The notes under the pieces were generated by a model. The model made no database searches. It saw nothing but the letters and a program-made list of their open reading frames with translations, and was not told the DNA's origin. From Diplolepis rosae (lineage: Eukaryota > Arthropoda > Insecta > Hymenoptera > Diplolepididae), in the NCBI GenBank assembly GCA_030998225.1, contig JAPYXD010000704.1, forward strand, positions 1,178,001-1,242,000: a stretch of DNA of 64,000 bases, in the 5' to 3' direction. The position numbers and the translations under genes are program-made. Below, piece after piece: positions 1-11,590 of the stretch. The first letter of the stretch is position 1. Every line of letters begins with the position of its first letter.

Positions 1-213
1 GTAACTGTTGAAAGAATCCATCATTCGGTAAACGGCACGGGGCGCGAAACTCAAAAATCTCGGATATTATATTCCGCGAAAAGTATTCGCGTATTTAATA
101 TGTAGAAGGCTTTGCAGCTTGTTTATGCAAATTGATATTCACATAGGACCAATTCTGATGACTCTCCTAGGTACGACGTTAAATATAGATAAAAATCGGA
201 TTTATTTCCGAAA

Positions 214-711
214 GTAAACTCGCGTGTATAAATTTTATGTAGCGTTGAGAACGTGTTTAGAGAATCGATCATTTGATAAACGACACAGGGCGCGAAATTC
301 AAAACTCTCAGAGATTATATTCCGCGAGAAATATTCGCGTATGTAATATATTGAACGCTTCGCGGCTTGTTTATGCGAGTATATGTTCACATAGGACTAA
401 TCCGGACGAATCTCATATATCAGGCGTTAAATATACATAAAAATCGTATTTATTTCCCAAAAGTAAACTCGCGTGTAAAAATTTTAATGTAGCGTTGAGT
501 ACCTGTTGAAAGAATCCATCATTCGGTAAACGGCACGGTGCGCGAAACTCAAAAATCTCGGAGATTATATTCCGCGAAAAGTATTCGCGTATTTAATATA
601 TAGAATGCTTTGCGGCTTGTTTATGCAAATTGATGTTCACATAGGACCAATTCTGATGAATCTTATATGTAAGACGTTAAAAATAGATAAAAATCGTATT
701 TATTTCCAAAA
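214..711 (+). repeat. Representative A-B dimer (higher-order unit, about 498 bp)
   Basis: Monomer A (214-462) has GAGAACGTGTTTAGAG, TTTGATAAACGACACAGGG and TCTCAGAGATTAT. Monomer B (463-711) has GAGTACCTGTTGAAAG, TTCGGTAAACGGCACGG, TCTCGGAGATTAT and a GCAAATTGATGTTCAC box. A and B alternate through much of the array, so the basic homogenised unit is a dimer of about 498 bp. A third form, C, has GTGAATAA with TTATTAAGCGCTGAGTACC and the A-like TTTGATAAACGACAC box, so it looks like a recombinant or separate subfamily (for example near 3,956, 8,090, 14,310, 24,030, 27,675 and 50,940). Confidence 0.9.
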
Positions 712-3557
712 GTAAACTCGCGTGTATAAATCTTATGTAGCGTTGAGGAACGTGTTTAGAGAATCCATCATTTGATAAACGACACAGGGCGAGAAATTCA
801 AAATTCTCAGAGATTATATTCCGCGAGAAATATTCGCGTATGTAATATATTAAACGCTTCGCGGCTTGTTTATGCGAGTATATGTTCACATAGGACTAAT
901 CCTGACGAATCTCATATATCAGACGTTAAATATACATAAAAATCGTATTTATTTCCCAAAAGTAAACTCGCGTGTGAAAATTTTAATGTAGCGTTGAGTA
1001 CCTGTTGAAAGAATCCATCATTCGGTAAACGGCACGGGGCGCGAAACTCAAAAATCTCGGAGATTATATTCCGCGAAAAGTATTCGCGTATTTAATATGT
1101 AGAAGGCTTTGCAGCTTGTTTATGCAAATTGATATTCACATAGGACCAATTCTGATGAATCTCATATGTAAGACGTTAAAAATAGATAAAAATCGTATTT
1201 ATTTCCGAAAGTAAACTCGCGTGTATAAATTTTATGTAGCGTTGAGAACGTGTTTAGAGAATCCATCATTTGATAAACGACACAGGGCGCGAAATTCAAA
1301 AATCTCAGAGATTATATTCCGCGAGAAGTATTCGCGTATGTAATATATTGAACGCTTTGCGGCTTGTTAATGCGAATTGATGTTCATATAAGACCAATCC
1401 TGATGAGTCTCATATGTAAGACGTTAAATATAGATAAAAATCGTATTTATTTCCGAAAGTAAACTCGCGTGTATAAATTTTATGTAGCGTTGAGAACGTG
1501 TTTAGAGAATCCATCATTTGATAAACGACACAGGGCGCGAAATTCAAAATTCTCAGAGATTATATTCCGCGAGAAATATTCGCGTATGTAATATATTGAA
1601 CGCTTCGCGGATTGTTTATGCGAGTATATGTTCACATAGGACTAATCCTGACGAATCTCATATATCAGACGTTAAATATACATAAAAATCGTATTTATTT
1701 CCCAAAAGTAAACTCGCGTGTGAAAATTTTAATGTAGCGTTGAGTACCTGTTGAAAGAATCCATCATTCGGTAAACGGCACGGGGCGCGAAACTCAAAAA
1801 TCTCGGATATTATATTCCGCGAAAAGTATTCCCGTATTTAATATGTAGAAGGCTTTGCAGCTTGTTTATGCAAATTGATATTCACATAGGACCAATTCTG
1901 ATGAATCTCATATGTAAGACGTTAAAAATAGATAAAAATCGTATTTATTTCCGAAAGTAAACTCGCGTGTATAAATTTTATGTAGCGTTGAGAACGTGTT
2001 TAGAGAATCAATCATTTGATAAACGACACATGGCGAGAAATTCAAAATTCTCAGAGATTATATTCCGCGAGAAATATTCGCGTATGTAATATATTGAACG
2101 CTTCGCGGCTTGTTTATGCGAGTATATGTTCACATTGGACTAATCCTGACGAATCTCATATATCAGACGTTAAATATACATAAAAATCGTATTTATTTCC
2201 CAAAAGTAAACTCGCGTGTGAAAATTTTAATGTAGCGTTGAGTACCTGTTGAAAGAATCCATCATTCGGTAAACGGCACGGGGCGCGAAACTCAAAAATC
2301 TCGGATATTATATTCCGCGAAAAGTATTCGCGTATTTAATATGTAGAAGGCTTTGCAGCTTGTTTATGCAAATTGATATTCACATAGGACCAATTCTGAT
2401 GAATCTCATATGTAAGACGTTAAAAATAGATAAAAATCGTATTTATTTCCGAAAGTAAACTCGCGTGTATAAATTTTATGTAGCGTTGAGAACGTGTTTA
2501 GAGAATCCATCATTTGATAAACGACACAGGGCGCGAAATTCAAAATTCTCAGAGATTATATTCCGCGAAAAGTATTCGCGTAAGTAATATATCGAACGCT
2601 TTGCGGCTTGTTAATGCGAATTGATGTTCACATAGGACCAATCCTGATGAATCTCATATGTAAGACGTTAAATATAGATAAAAATCGTATTTATTTCCGA
2701 AAGTAAACTCGCGTGTATAAATTTTATGTAGCGTTGAGAACGTGTTTAGAGAATACATCATTTGATAAACGACACAGGGCGCGAAATTCAAAATTCTCAG
2801 AGATTATATTCCGCGAGAAATATTCGCGTATGTAATATATTGAACGCTTCGCGGATTGTTTATGAGAATATATGTTCACATAGGACTAATCCTGACGAAT
2901 CTCATATATGAGACGTTAAATATACATAAAAATCGTATTTATTTCCCAAAAGTAAACTCGAGTGAAAAAATTTTAATGTAGCGTTGAGTACCTGTTGAAA
3001 GAATCCATCTTTCGGTAAACGGCACGGGGCGCGAAATTCGAAAATCTCAGAGATTATATTCCGCGAGAAGTATTCGCGTATGTAATATATTGAACGCTTT
3101 GCGGCTTGTTAATGCGAATTGATTTTCACATAGGACCAATCCTGATGAATCTCATATGTAAGACGTTAAAAATAGATAAAAATCGTATTTATTTCAGAAA
3201 TTAAACTCCCGTGTATAAATTTTATGTAGCGTTGAGAACGTGTTTAGAGAATCCATCATTTGATAAACGACACAGGGCGCGAAATTCAAAAATCTCAGAG
3301 ATTATATTCCGCGAGAAGTATTCGCGTATGTAATATATTGAACGCTTTGCGGCTTGTTAATGCGAATTGATGTTCACATAGGACCAATCCTGATGAATCT
3401 CATATGTAAGACGTTAAAAATAGATAAAAATCGTATTTATTTCCGAAAGTAAACTCGCGTGTATAAATTTTATGTAGCGTTGAGAACGTGTTTAGAGAAT
3501 CCATCATTTGATAAACGACACAGGGCGTGAAATTCAAAATTCTCAGAGATTATATTC

Positions 3558-3574
3558 CGCGAGAAATATTCGCG
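3558..3574 (+). repeat. CGCGA / TCGCG dyad, example of a per-monomer hairpin
   Basis: CGCGA (3,558-3,562) and TCGCG (3,570-3,574) are complementary around a 7-base loop. TATATT and AATATA just outside can extend the fold. The dyad is present in nearly all monomers; in B monomers it reads CGCGA...TTCGCG with an AAAGTAT-type loop. Its conservation in a diverging repeat is consistent with a structural or protein-binding role, which is not shown here. Confidence 0.6.
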
Positions 3575-5291
3575 TATGTAATATATTGAACGCTTCGCGG
3601 ATTGTTTATGAGAATATATGTTCACATAGGACTAATCCTTGACGAATCTCATATATGAGACGTTAAATATAAATAAAATCGTATTTATATCCAAAAGTAA
3701 ACTCGCGTGTAAAAATTTTAATGTAGCCTTGAGTACCTGTTGAAAGAATCCATCATTCGGTAAACGGCACTGTGCGCGAAATTCAAAAATCTTGGAGATT
3801 ATATTCCGCGAGAAGTATTCGCGTATGTAATATATTGAACGCTTTGCGGCTTGTTTATGCGAATTGATGTTCACATAGGACTAATCCTGACGAATCTCAT
3901 ATATGAGACGTTAAATATAGATAAAAATCGCATTTATTTTCGAAAGTAAACTCGCGTGAATAATGTTATTAAGCGCTGAGTAGCTGTTGAAAGAATCCAT
4001 CATTTGATAAACGACACGGGGCGCGAAATTCAAAATTCTGCGAGATTATATTCTGCGAGAAATATTCGCGTATATAATATATTGAACGCTTCGCGGCTTG
4101 TTTATGCGAATATATGTTCACACAGGACTAATCCTGACGAAGTTTAGAGAATCCATCATTTGATAAACGACACAGGGCGAGAAATTCAAAATTCTCAGAG
4201 ATTATATTCCGCGAGAAATATTCGCGTATGTAATATATTGAACGCTTCGCGGCTTGTTTATGCGAGTATATGTTCACATAGGACTAATCCGGACGAATCT
4301 CATATGTAAGACGTTAAAAATAGATAAAAATCGTATTTATTTCCGAAAGTAAACTCGCGTGTATAAATTTTATGCAGCGTTGAGAACGTGTTTAGAGAAT
4401 CCATCATTTGACAAACGACACAGGGCGCGAAATTCAAAAATCTCAGAGATTATATTCCGCGAGAAGTATTCGCGTATGTAATATATTGAACGCTTTGCGG
4501 CTTGTTAATGCGAATTGATGTTCATATAGGACCAATCCTGATGAATCTCATATGTAAGACGTTAAATATAGATAAAAATCGTATTTATTTCCGAAAGTAA
4601 ACTCGCGTGTATGAATTTTATGTAGCGTTGAGAACGTGTTTAGAGAATCCATCATTTGATAAACGACACAGGGCGCGAAATTCAAAATTCTCAGAGATTA
4701 CATTCCGCGAGAAGTGTTCGCGTATGTAATATATTGAACGCTTTGCGGCTTGTTAATGCGAATTGATGTTCACATAGGAACAATTCTGATGAATCTCATA
4801 TGTAAGACGTTAAATATAGATAAAAATCGTATTTATTTCCCAAAAGTAAACTCGCGTGTGAAAATGTTAATGTAGCGTTGAGTACCTGTTGAAAGAATCC
4901 ATCATTCGGTAAACGGCACGGGGCGCGAAACTCAAAAATCTCGGAGATTATATTCCGCGAAAAGTATTCGCGTATTTAATATGTAGAAGGCTTTGCAGCT
5001 TGTTTATGCAAATTGATATTCACATAGGACCAGATCTGATGAATCTCATATGTCAGACGTTAAATATAGATAAAAATCGGATTTTTTTCCTAAAGTAAAC
5101 TCGCGTGTATAAATTTTATGTAGCGTTGAGAACGTGTTTAGAGAATCCAACATTTCATAAACGACACAGGGAGCGAGATTCAAAATTCTCAGAGATTATA
5201 TTCCGCGAGAAATATTCACGTATGTAATATATTAAACGCTTCGCGGCTTGTTTCTGCGAATATATGTTCACATAGGACTAATCCTCACGAA

Positions 5292-5305
5292 TCTCATATA
5301 TGAGA
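5292..5305 (+). repeat. TCTCATATATGAGA perfect palindrome, example from A monomers
   Basis: The 14-bp perfect palindrome occurs in many A monomers. B monomers have the broken form TCTCATATGTAAGA, and other copies have TCTCATATATCAGA. The palindrome is therefore a subtype marker and a second dyad in the monomer. Confidence 0.7.
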
Positions 5306-7884
5306 CGTTAAATATACATTAAAATCGTATTTATTTCCCAAAAGTAAACTCGCGTGTAAAAATTTTAATGTAGCGTTGAGTACCTGTTGAAAGAATCCAT
5401 CTTTCGGTAAACGGCACGGGGCGCGAAATTCAAAAATCTTGGAGATTATATTCCGCGAGAAGTATTCGCGTATGTAATATATTGAACGCTTTGCGGCTTG
5501 TTAATGCGAATTGATGTTCACATAGGACAAATCCTGATGAATCTCATATGTAAGACGTTAAAAATAGATAAAAATCGTATTTATTTCAGAAAGTAAACTC
5601 GCGTGTATAAATTTTATGTAGCGTTGAGAACGTGTTTAGAGAATCCATCATTTGATAAACGACACAGGGCGCGAAATTCAAAAATCTCTGAGATTATATT
5701 CCGCGAGAAGTATTCGCGTATGTAATATATTGAACGCTTTGCGGCTTGTTAATGCGAATTGATGTTCACATAGGACCAATCCTGATGAATCTCATATGTA
5801 AGACGTTAAAAATAGATAAAAATCGTATTTATATCCGAAAGTAAACTCGCGTGTATAAATTTTATGTAGCGTTGAGAACGTGTTTAGAGAATCCATCATT
5901 TGATAAACGACACAGGGCGCGAAATTAAAAATTCTCAGAGATAATATTCCGCGAGAAATATTCGCGTATGTAATATATTGAACGCTTCGCGGCTTGTTTA
6001 TGCGAATATAAGTTCACATAGGACTAATCCTGACGAATCTCATATATGAGACGTTAAATATAGATAAAAATCGTATTTATTTCCAAAAGTAAACTCGCGT
6101 GTAAAAATTTTAATGTAGCCTTGAGTACCTGTTGAAAGAATCCATCATTCGGTAAACGGCACGGGGCGCGAAACTCAAAAATCTCGGAGATTATATTCCG
6201 CGAGAAGTATTCGCGTATGTAATATATTGAACGCTTTGCGGCTTGTTTATGCGAATTGATGTTCACATAGGACCAATCCTGATGAATCTCATATGTAAGA
6301 CGTTAAATATAGATAAAAATCGTATTTATTTCCGAAAGTAAACTCGCGTGTATAAATTTTATGTAGCGTTGAGAACGTGTTTAGAGAATCCATCATTTGA
6401 TAAACGACACAGGGCGAGAAATTCAAAATCCTCAGAGATTATATTCCGCGAGAAATATTCGCGTATGTAATATATTGAACGCTTCGCGGCTTGTTTATGC
6501 GAGTATATGTTCACATAGGACTAATCCTGACGAATCTCATATATCAGACGTTAAATATACATAAAAATCGTATTTATTTCCCAAAAGTAAACTCGCGTGT
6601 GAAAATTTTAATGTAGCGTTGAGTACCTGTTGAAAGAATCCATCATTCGGTAAACGGCACGGGGCGCGAAACTCAAAAATCTCGGATATTATATTCCGCG
6701 AAAAGTATTCGCGTATTTAATATGTAGAAGGCTTTGCAGCTTGTTTATGCAAATTGATATTCACATAGGACCAATTCTGATGAATCTCATATGTAAGACG
6801 TTAAAAATAGATAAAAATCGTATTTAATTTCGAAAGTAAACTCGCGTGAATAAATGTTATTAAGCACGGAGTACCTGTTGAAAGAATCCATCATTTGATA
6901 AACGACACAGGGCGCGAATTCAAAATTCTCAGAGATTATATTCCGCGAGAAATATTCGCGTATGTAATATATTGAACGCTTCGCGGCTTGTTAATGCGAA
7001 TTAATGTTCACATAGGACCAATCCTGATGAATCTCATATGTAAGACGTTAAATATAGATAAAAATCGTATTTATTTCCGAAAGTAAACTCGCGTGTATAA
7101 ATTTTATGTAGCGTTGAGAACGTGTTTAGAGAATCCATCGTTTGATAAACGACACAGGGCGAGAAACTCAAAAATCTCGGAGATTATATTCCGCGAGAAG
7201 TATTCGCGTATGTAATATATAGAACGCTTTGTGGCTTGATTATGCAAATTGATGTTCATATGGGACCTATCCTGATGAGTTTCATATGTAAGACGTTAAA
7301 TATAGATAAAAATCGTATTTATATCCAAAAGTAAACTCGCGTGTAAAAATTTTAATGTAGCCTTGAGTACCTGTTGAAAGAATCCATAATTCGGTAAACG
7401 GCACGGTGCGCGAAATTCGAAAATATTGGAGATTATATTCCGCGAAAAGTATTCGCGTATTTAATATATAGAATGCTTTGCGGCTTATTTATGCAAATTG
7501 ATGTTCACATAGTACCAATCCTGATGAGTCTCATATGTAAGAAGTGAAATATAGTTAAAAATCGTATTTATTTTCGAAAGTAAACTCGCGTGAATAATGT
7601 TATTAAGCGCTGAGTAGCTGTTGAAAGAATCCATCATTTGATAAACGACACGGGGCGCGAAATTCAAAATTCTGCGAGATTATATTCTGCGAGAAATATT
7701 CGCGTATATAATATATTGAACGCTTCGCGGCTTGTTTCTGCGAATATATGTTCATATAGGACTAATCCTTGACGAATCTCATATATGAGACGTTAAATAT
7801 ACATTAAAATCGTATTTATTTCCCCAAAGTAAACTCGCGTGTAAATATTTTAATGTAGCGTTGAGTACCTGTTGAAAGAATCCA

Positions 7885-8230
7885 TCATTCGTAAACGGCA
7901 CGGGGCGCGAAAAACAAGAATCTCGGAGATTATATTCCGCGAAAAGAATTCGCGTATTTAATATATAGAATGCTTTGCGGCTTGTTTATGCAAATTGATG
8001 TTCACATAGGACCAATCCTGATGAATCTCATATTTAAGACGTTAAATATAGTTAAAAATCGTATTTATTTTCGAAAGTAAACTCGCGTGAATAATGTTAT
8101 TAAGCGCTGAGTACCTGTTGAAAGAATCCATCATTTGATAAACGACACAGGGCGAGAAATTCAAAATTCTCAGAGATTATATTCCGCGAGAAATATTCGC
8201 GTATGTAATATATTGAACGCTTCGCGGCTT
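7885..8230 (+). repeat. Composite B-C haplotype, copy 1 (others at 11,120 and 49,991)
   Basis: This stretch of about 350 bp has a B box with one base missing (CATTCGTAAACGG), then GCGCGAAAAACAAG, AGAATTCGCG, TCATATTTAAGACG and a C-type GTGAATAATGTTATTAAGCG, followed by a GGGCGAGAAATTC monomer. The same set of linked variants occurs from 11,120 and from 49,991. Spacing between the first two copies is 3,235 bp, close to 13 monomers. Confidence 0.85.
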
Positions 8231-11200
8231 GTTTATGCAAATTGATGTTCACATAGGACCAATCCTGATGAATCTCATATGTAAGACGTTAAATATAGAT
8301 AAAAATCGTATTTATTTCCGAAAGTAAACTCGCGTGTATAAATTTTATGTAGCGTTGAGAACGTGTTTAGAGAATCCATCATTTGATAAACGACACAGGG
8401 CGCGAAATTCAAAAATCACAGAGATTATATTCCGCGAGAAGTGTTCGCGTATGTAATATATTGAACGCTTTGCGGCTTGTTAATGCGAATTGATGTTCAT
8501 ATAAGACCAATCCTGATGAGTCTCATATGTAAGACGTTAAATATAGATAAAAATCGTATTTATTTCCGAAAGTAAACTCGCGTGTATAAATTTTATGTAG
8601 CGTTGAGAACGTGTTTAGAGAATCCATCATTTGATAAACGACACAGGGCGCGAAATTCAAAATTCTCAGAGATTATATTCCGCGAGAAATATTCGCGTAT
8701 GTAATATATTGAACGCTTCGCGGATTGTTTATGCGAGTATATGTTCACATAGGACTAATCCTGACGAATCTCATATATCAGACGTTAAATATACATAAAA
8801 ATCGTATTTATTTCCCAAAAGTAAACTCGCGTGTGAAAATTTTAATGTAGCGTTGAGTACCTGTTGAAAGAATCCATCATTCGGTAAACGGCACGGGGCG
8901 CGAAACTCAAAAATCTCGGAGATTATATTCCGCGAAAAGTATTCGCGTATTTAATATATAGAATGCTTTGCGGCTTGTTTATGCAAATTGATGTTCACAT
9001 AGGACCAATTCTGATGAATCTCATATGTAAGACGTTAAAAATAGATAAAAATCGTATTTATTTCCGAAAGTAAACTCGCGTGTATAAATTTTATGTAGCG
9101 TTGAGAACGTGTTTAGAGAATCCATCATTTGATAAACGACACAGGGCGAGAAATTCAAAATTCTCAGAGATTATATTCCGCGAGAAATATTCGCGTATGT
9201 AATATATTGAACGCTTCGCGGCTTGTTTATGCGAGTATATGTTCACATAGGACTAATCCGGACGAATCTCATATATCAGGCGTTAAATATACATAAAAAT
9301 CGTATTTATTTCCCAAAAGTAAACTCGCGTGTAAAAATTTTAATGTAGCGTTGAGTACCTGTTGAAAGAATCCATCATTTGGTAAACGGCACGGGGCGCG
9401 AAACTCAAAAATCTCGGAGATTATATTCCGCTAAAAGTATTCGCGTATTTAATATATAGAATGCTTTGCGGCTTGTTTATGCAAATTGATGTTCACATAG
9501 GACCAATCCTGATGAATCTCATATGTAAGAAGTTAAATATAGTTAAAAATCGTATTTATTTCCGAAAGTAAACTCGCGTGAATAAATGTTATTCAGCGCT
9601 GAGTACCTGTTGAAAGAATCCATCATTTGATAAACGACACAGGGCGAGAAATTCAAAATTCTCAGAGATTATATTCCGCGAGAAATATTCGCGTATGTAA
9701 TATATTGAACGCTTCGCGGTTTGTTTATGCGAGTATATGTTCACATAGGACTAATCCGGACGAATCTCATATATCAGGCGTTAAATATACATAAAAATCG
9801 TATTTATTTCCCAAAAGTAAACTCGCGTGTAAAAATTTCAATGTAGCGTTGAGTACCTGTTGAAAGAATCCATCATTCGGTAAACGGCACGGGGCGCGAA
9901 ACTCAAAAATCTCGGAGATTATATTCCGCGAAAAGTATTCGCGTATTTAATATATAGAATGCTTTGCGGCTTGTTTATGCAAATTGATGTTCACATAGGA
10001 CCAATTCTGATGAATCTCATATGTAAGACGTTAAAAATAGATAAAAATCGTATTTATTTCCGAAAGTAAACTCGCGTGTATAAATTTTATGTAGCGTTGA
10101 GAACGTGTTTAGAGAATCCATCATTTGATAAACGACACAGGGCGAGAAATTCAAAATTCTCAGAGATTATATTCCGCGAGAAATATTCGCGTATGTAATA
10201 TATTGAACGCTTCGCGGATTGTTTATGCGAGTATATGTTCACATAGGACTAATCCTGACGAATCTCATATATCAGACGTTAAATATACATAAAAATCGTA
10301 TTTATTTCCCAAAAGTAAACTCGCGTGTGAAAATTTTAATGTAGCGTTGAGTACCTGTTGAAAGAATCCATCATTCGGTAAACGGCACGGGGCGCGAAAC
10401 TCAAAAATCTCGGATATTATATTCCGCGAAAAGTATTCGCGTATTTAATATGTAGAAGGCTTTGCAGCTTGTTTATGCAAATTGATATTCACATAGGACC
10501 AATTCTGATGAATCTCATATGTAAGACGTTAAATATAGATAAAAATCGGATTTATTTCCGAAAGTAAACTCGCGTGTATAAATTTTATGTAGCGTTGAGA
10601 ACGTGTTTAGAGAATCCATCATTTGATAAACGACACAGGGCGCGAAATTCAAAATTCTCAGAGATTATATTCCGCGGGAAATATTCGCGTATGTAATATA
10701 TTGAACGCTTCGCGGCTTGTTTATGCAAATTGATGTTCACATAGGACCAATGCTGATGAATCTCATATGTAAGACGCTAAAAATATAGATAATAATCGTA
10801 TTTATTTCCGAAAGTAAACTCGCGTGTATAAATTTTATGTAGCGTTGAGAACGTGTTTAGAGAATCCATCATTTGATAAACGACACAGGGCGAGAAATTC
10901 AAAATTCTCAGAGATTATATTCCGCGAGAAATATTCGCGTATGTAATATATTAAACGCTTCGCGGCTTGTTTATGCGAGTGTATGTTCACATAGGACTAA
11001 TCCTGACGAATCTCATATATCAGACGTTAAATATACATAAAAATCGTATTTATTTCCCAAAAGTAAACTCGCGTGTAAAAATTTTAATGTAGCGTTGAGT
11101 ACCTGTTGAAAGAATCCATCATTCGTAAACGGCACGGGGCGCGAAAAACAAGAATCTCGGAGATTATATTCCGCGAAAAGAATTCGCGTATTTAATATAT

Positions 11201-11462
11201 AGAATGCTTTGCGGCTTGTTTATGCAAATTGATGTTCACATAGGACCAATCCTGATGAATCTCATATTTAAGACGTTAAATATAGTTAAAAATCGTATTT
11301 ATTTTCGAAAGTAAACTCGCGTGAATAATGTTATTAAGCGCTGAGTACCTGTTGAAAGAATCCATCATTTGATAAACGACACAGGGCGAGAAATTCAAAA
11401 TTCTCAGAGATTATATTCCGCGAGAAATATTCGCGTATGTAATATATTGAACGCTTCGCGGC

Positions 11463-11590
11463 TTGTTTATGCGATTTAATATTCGCATCGAACTAACGTT
11501 GAGCAATCTCACATAAGATACGTTAACTGTTAATAAAAGTCGTATTTATATCATAAGTAAAACTCGCGTGTATAAATTTTATTAAGCGTT
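11463..11590 (+). repeat. Divergent 'edge-type' half-monomer inside the array
   Basis: After a normal GGCTTGTTTATGCGA the sequence changes to TTAATATTCGCATCGAACT, CGTTGAGCAATCTCAC, GTTAACTGTTAATAAAAGTC and TCATAAGTAAAACTCGCG, then returns to ordinary satellite. The same diverged version, with only a few differences, is found in inverted orientation at 60,108-60,215 near the decayed right edge of the array. A related form lies at 57,518-57,580. It is therefore an older satellite variant and not random decay. Confidence 0.85.

Noticed and set aside
463..711. True CENP-B box in B monomers
   Set aside because: TTCG and CGGG are 10 bases apart instead of 7 and the central bases do not fit; kept only as an analogy.
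1382..1440. Hammerhead ribozyme in the satellite monomer (CTGATGAGTC, hairpin, GACGTTAAA)
   Set aside because: CTGATGA and a GTCT/AGAC stem are present, but the required GAAA is GTTA and the would-be stem I arms do not pair. Older edge-type monomers read CGTTGAGCAATCTCAC at this place, so there is no ancestral core.
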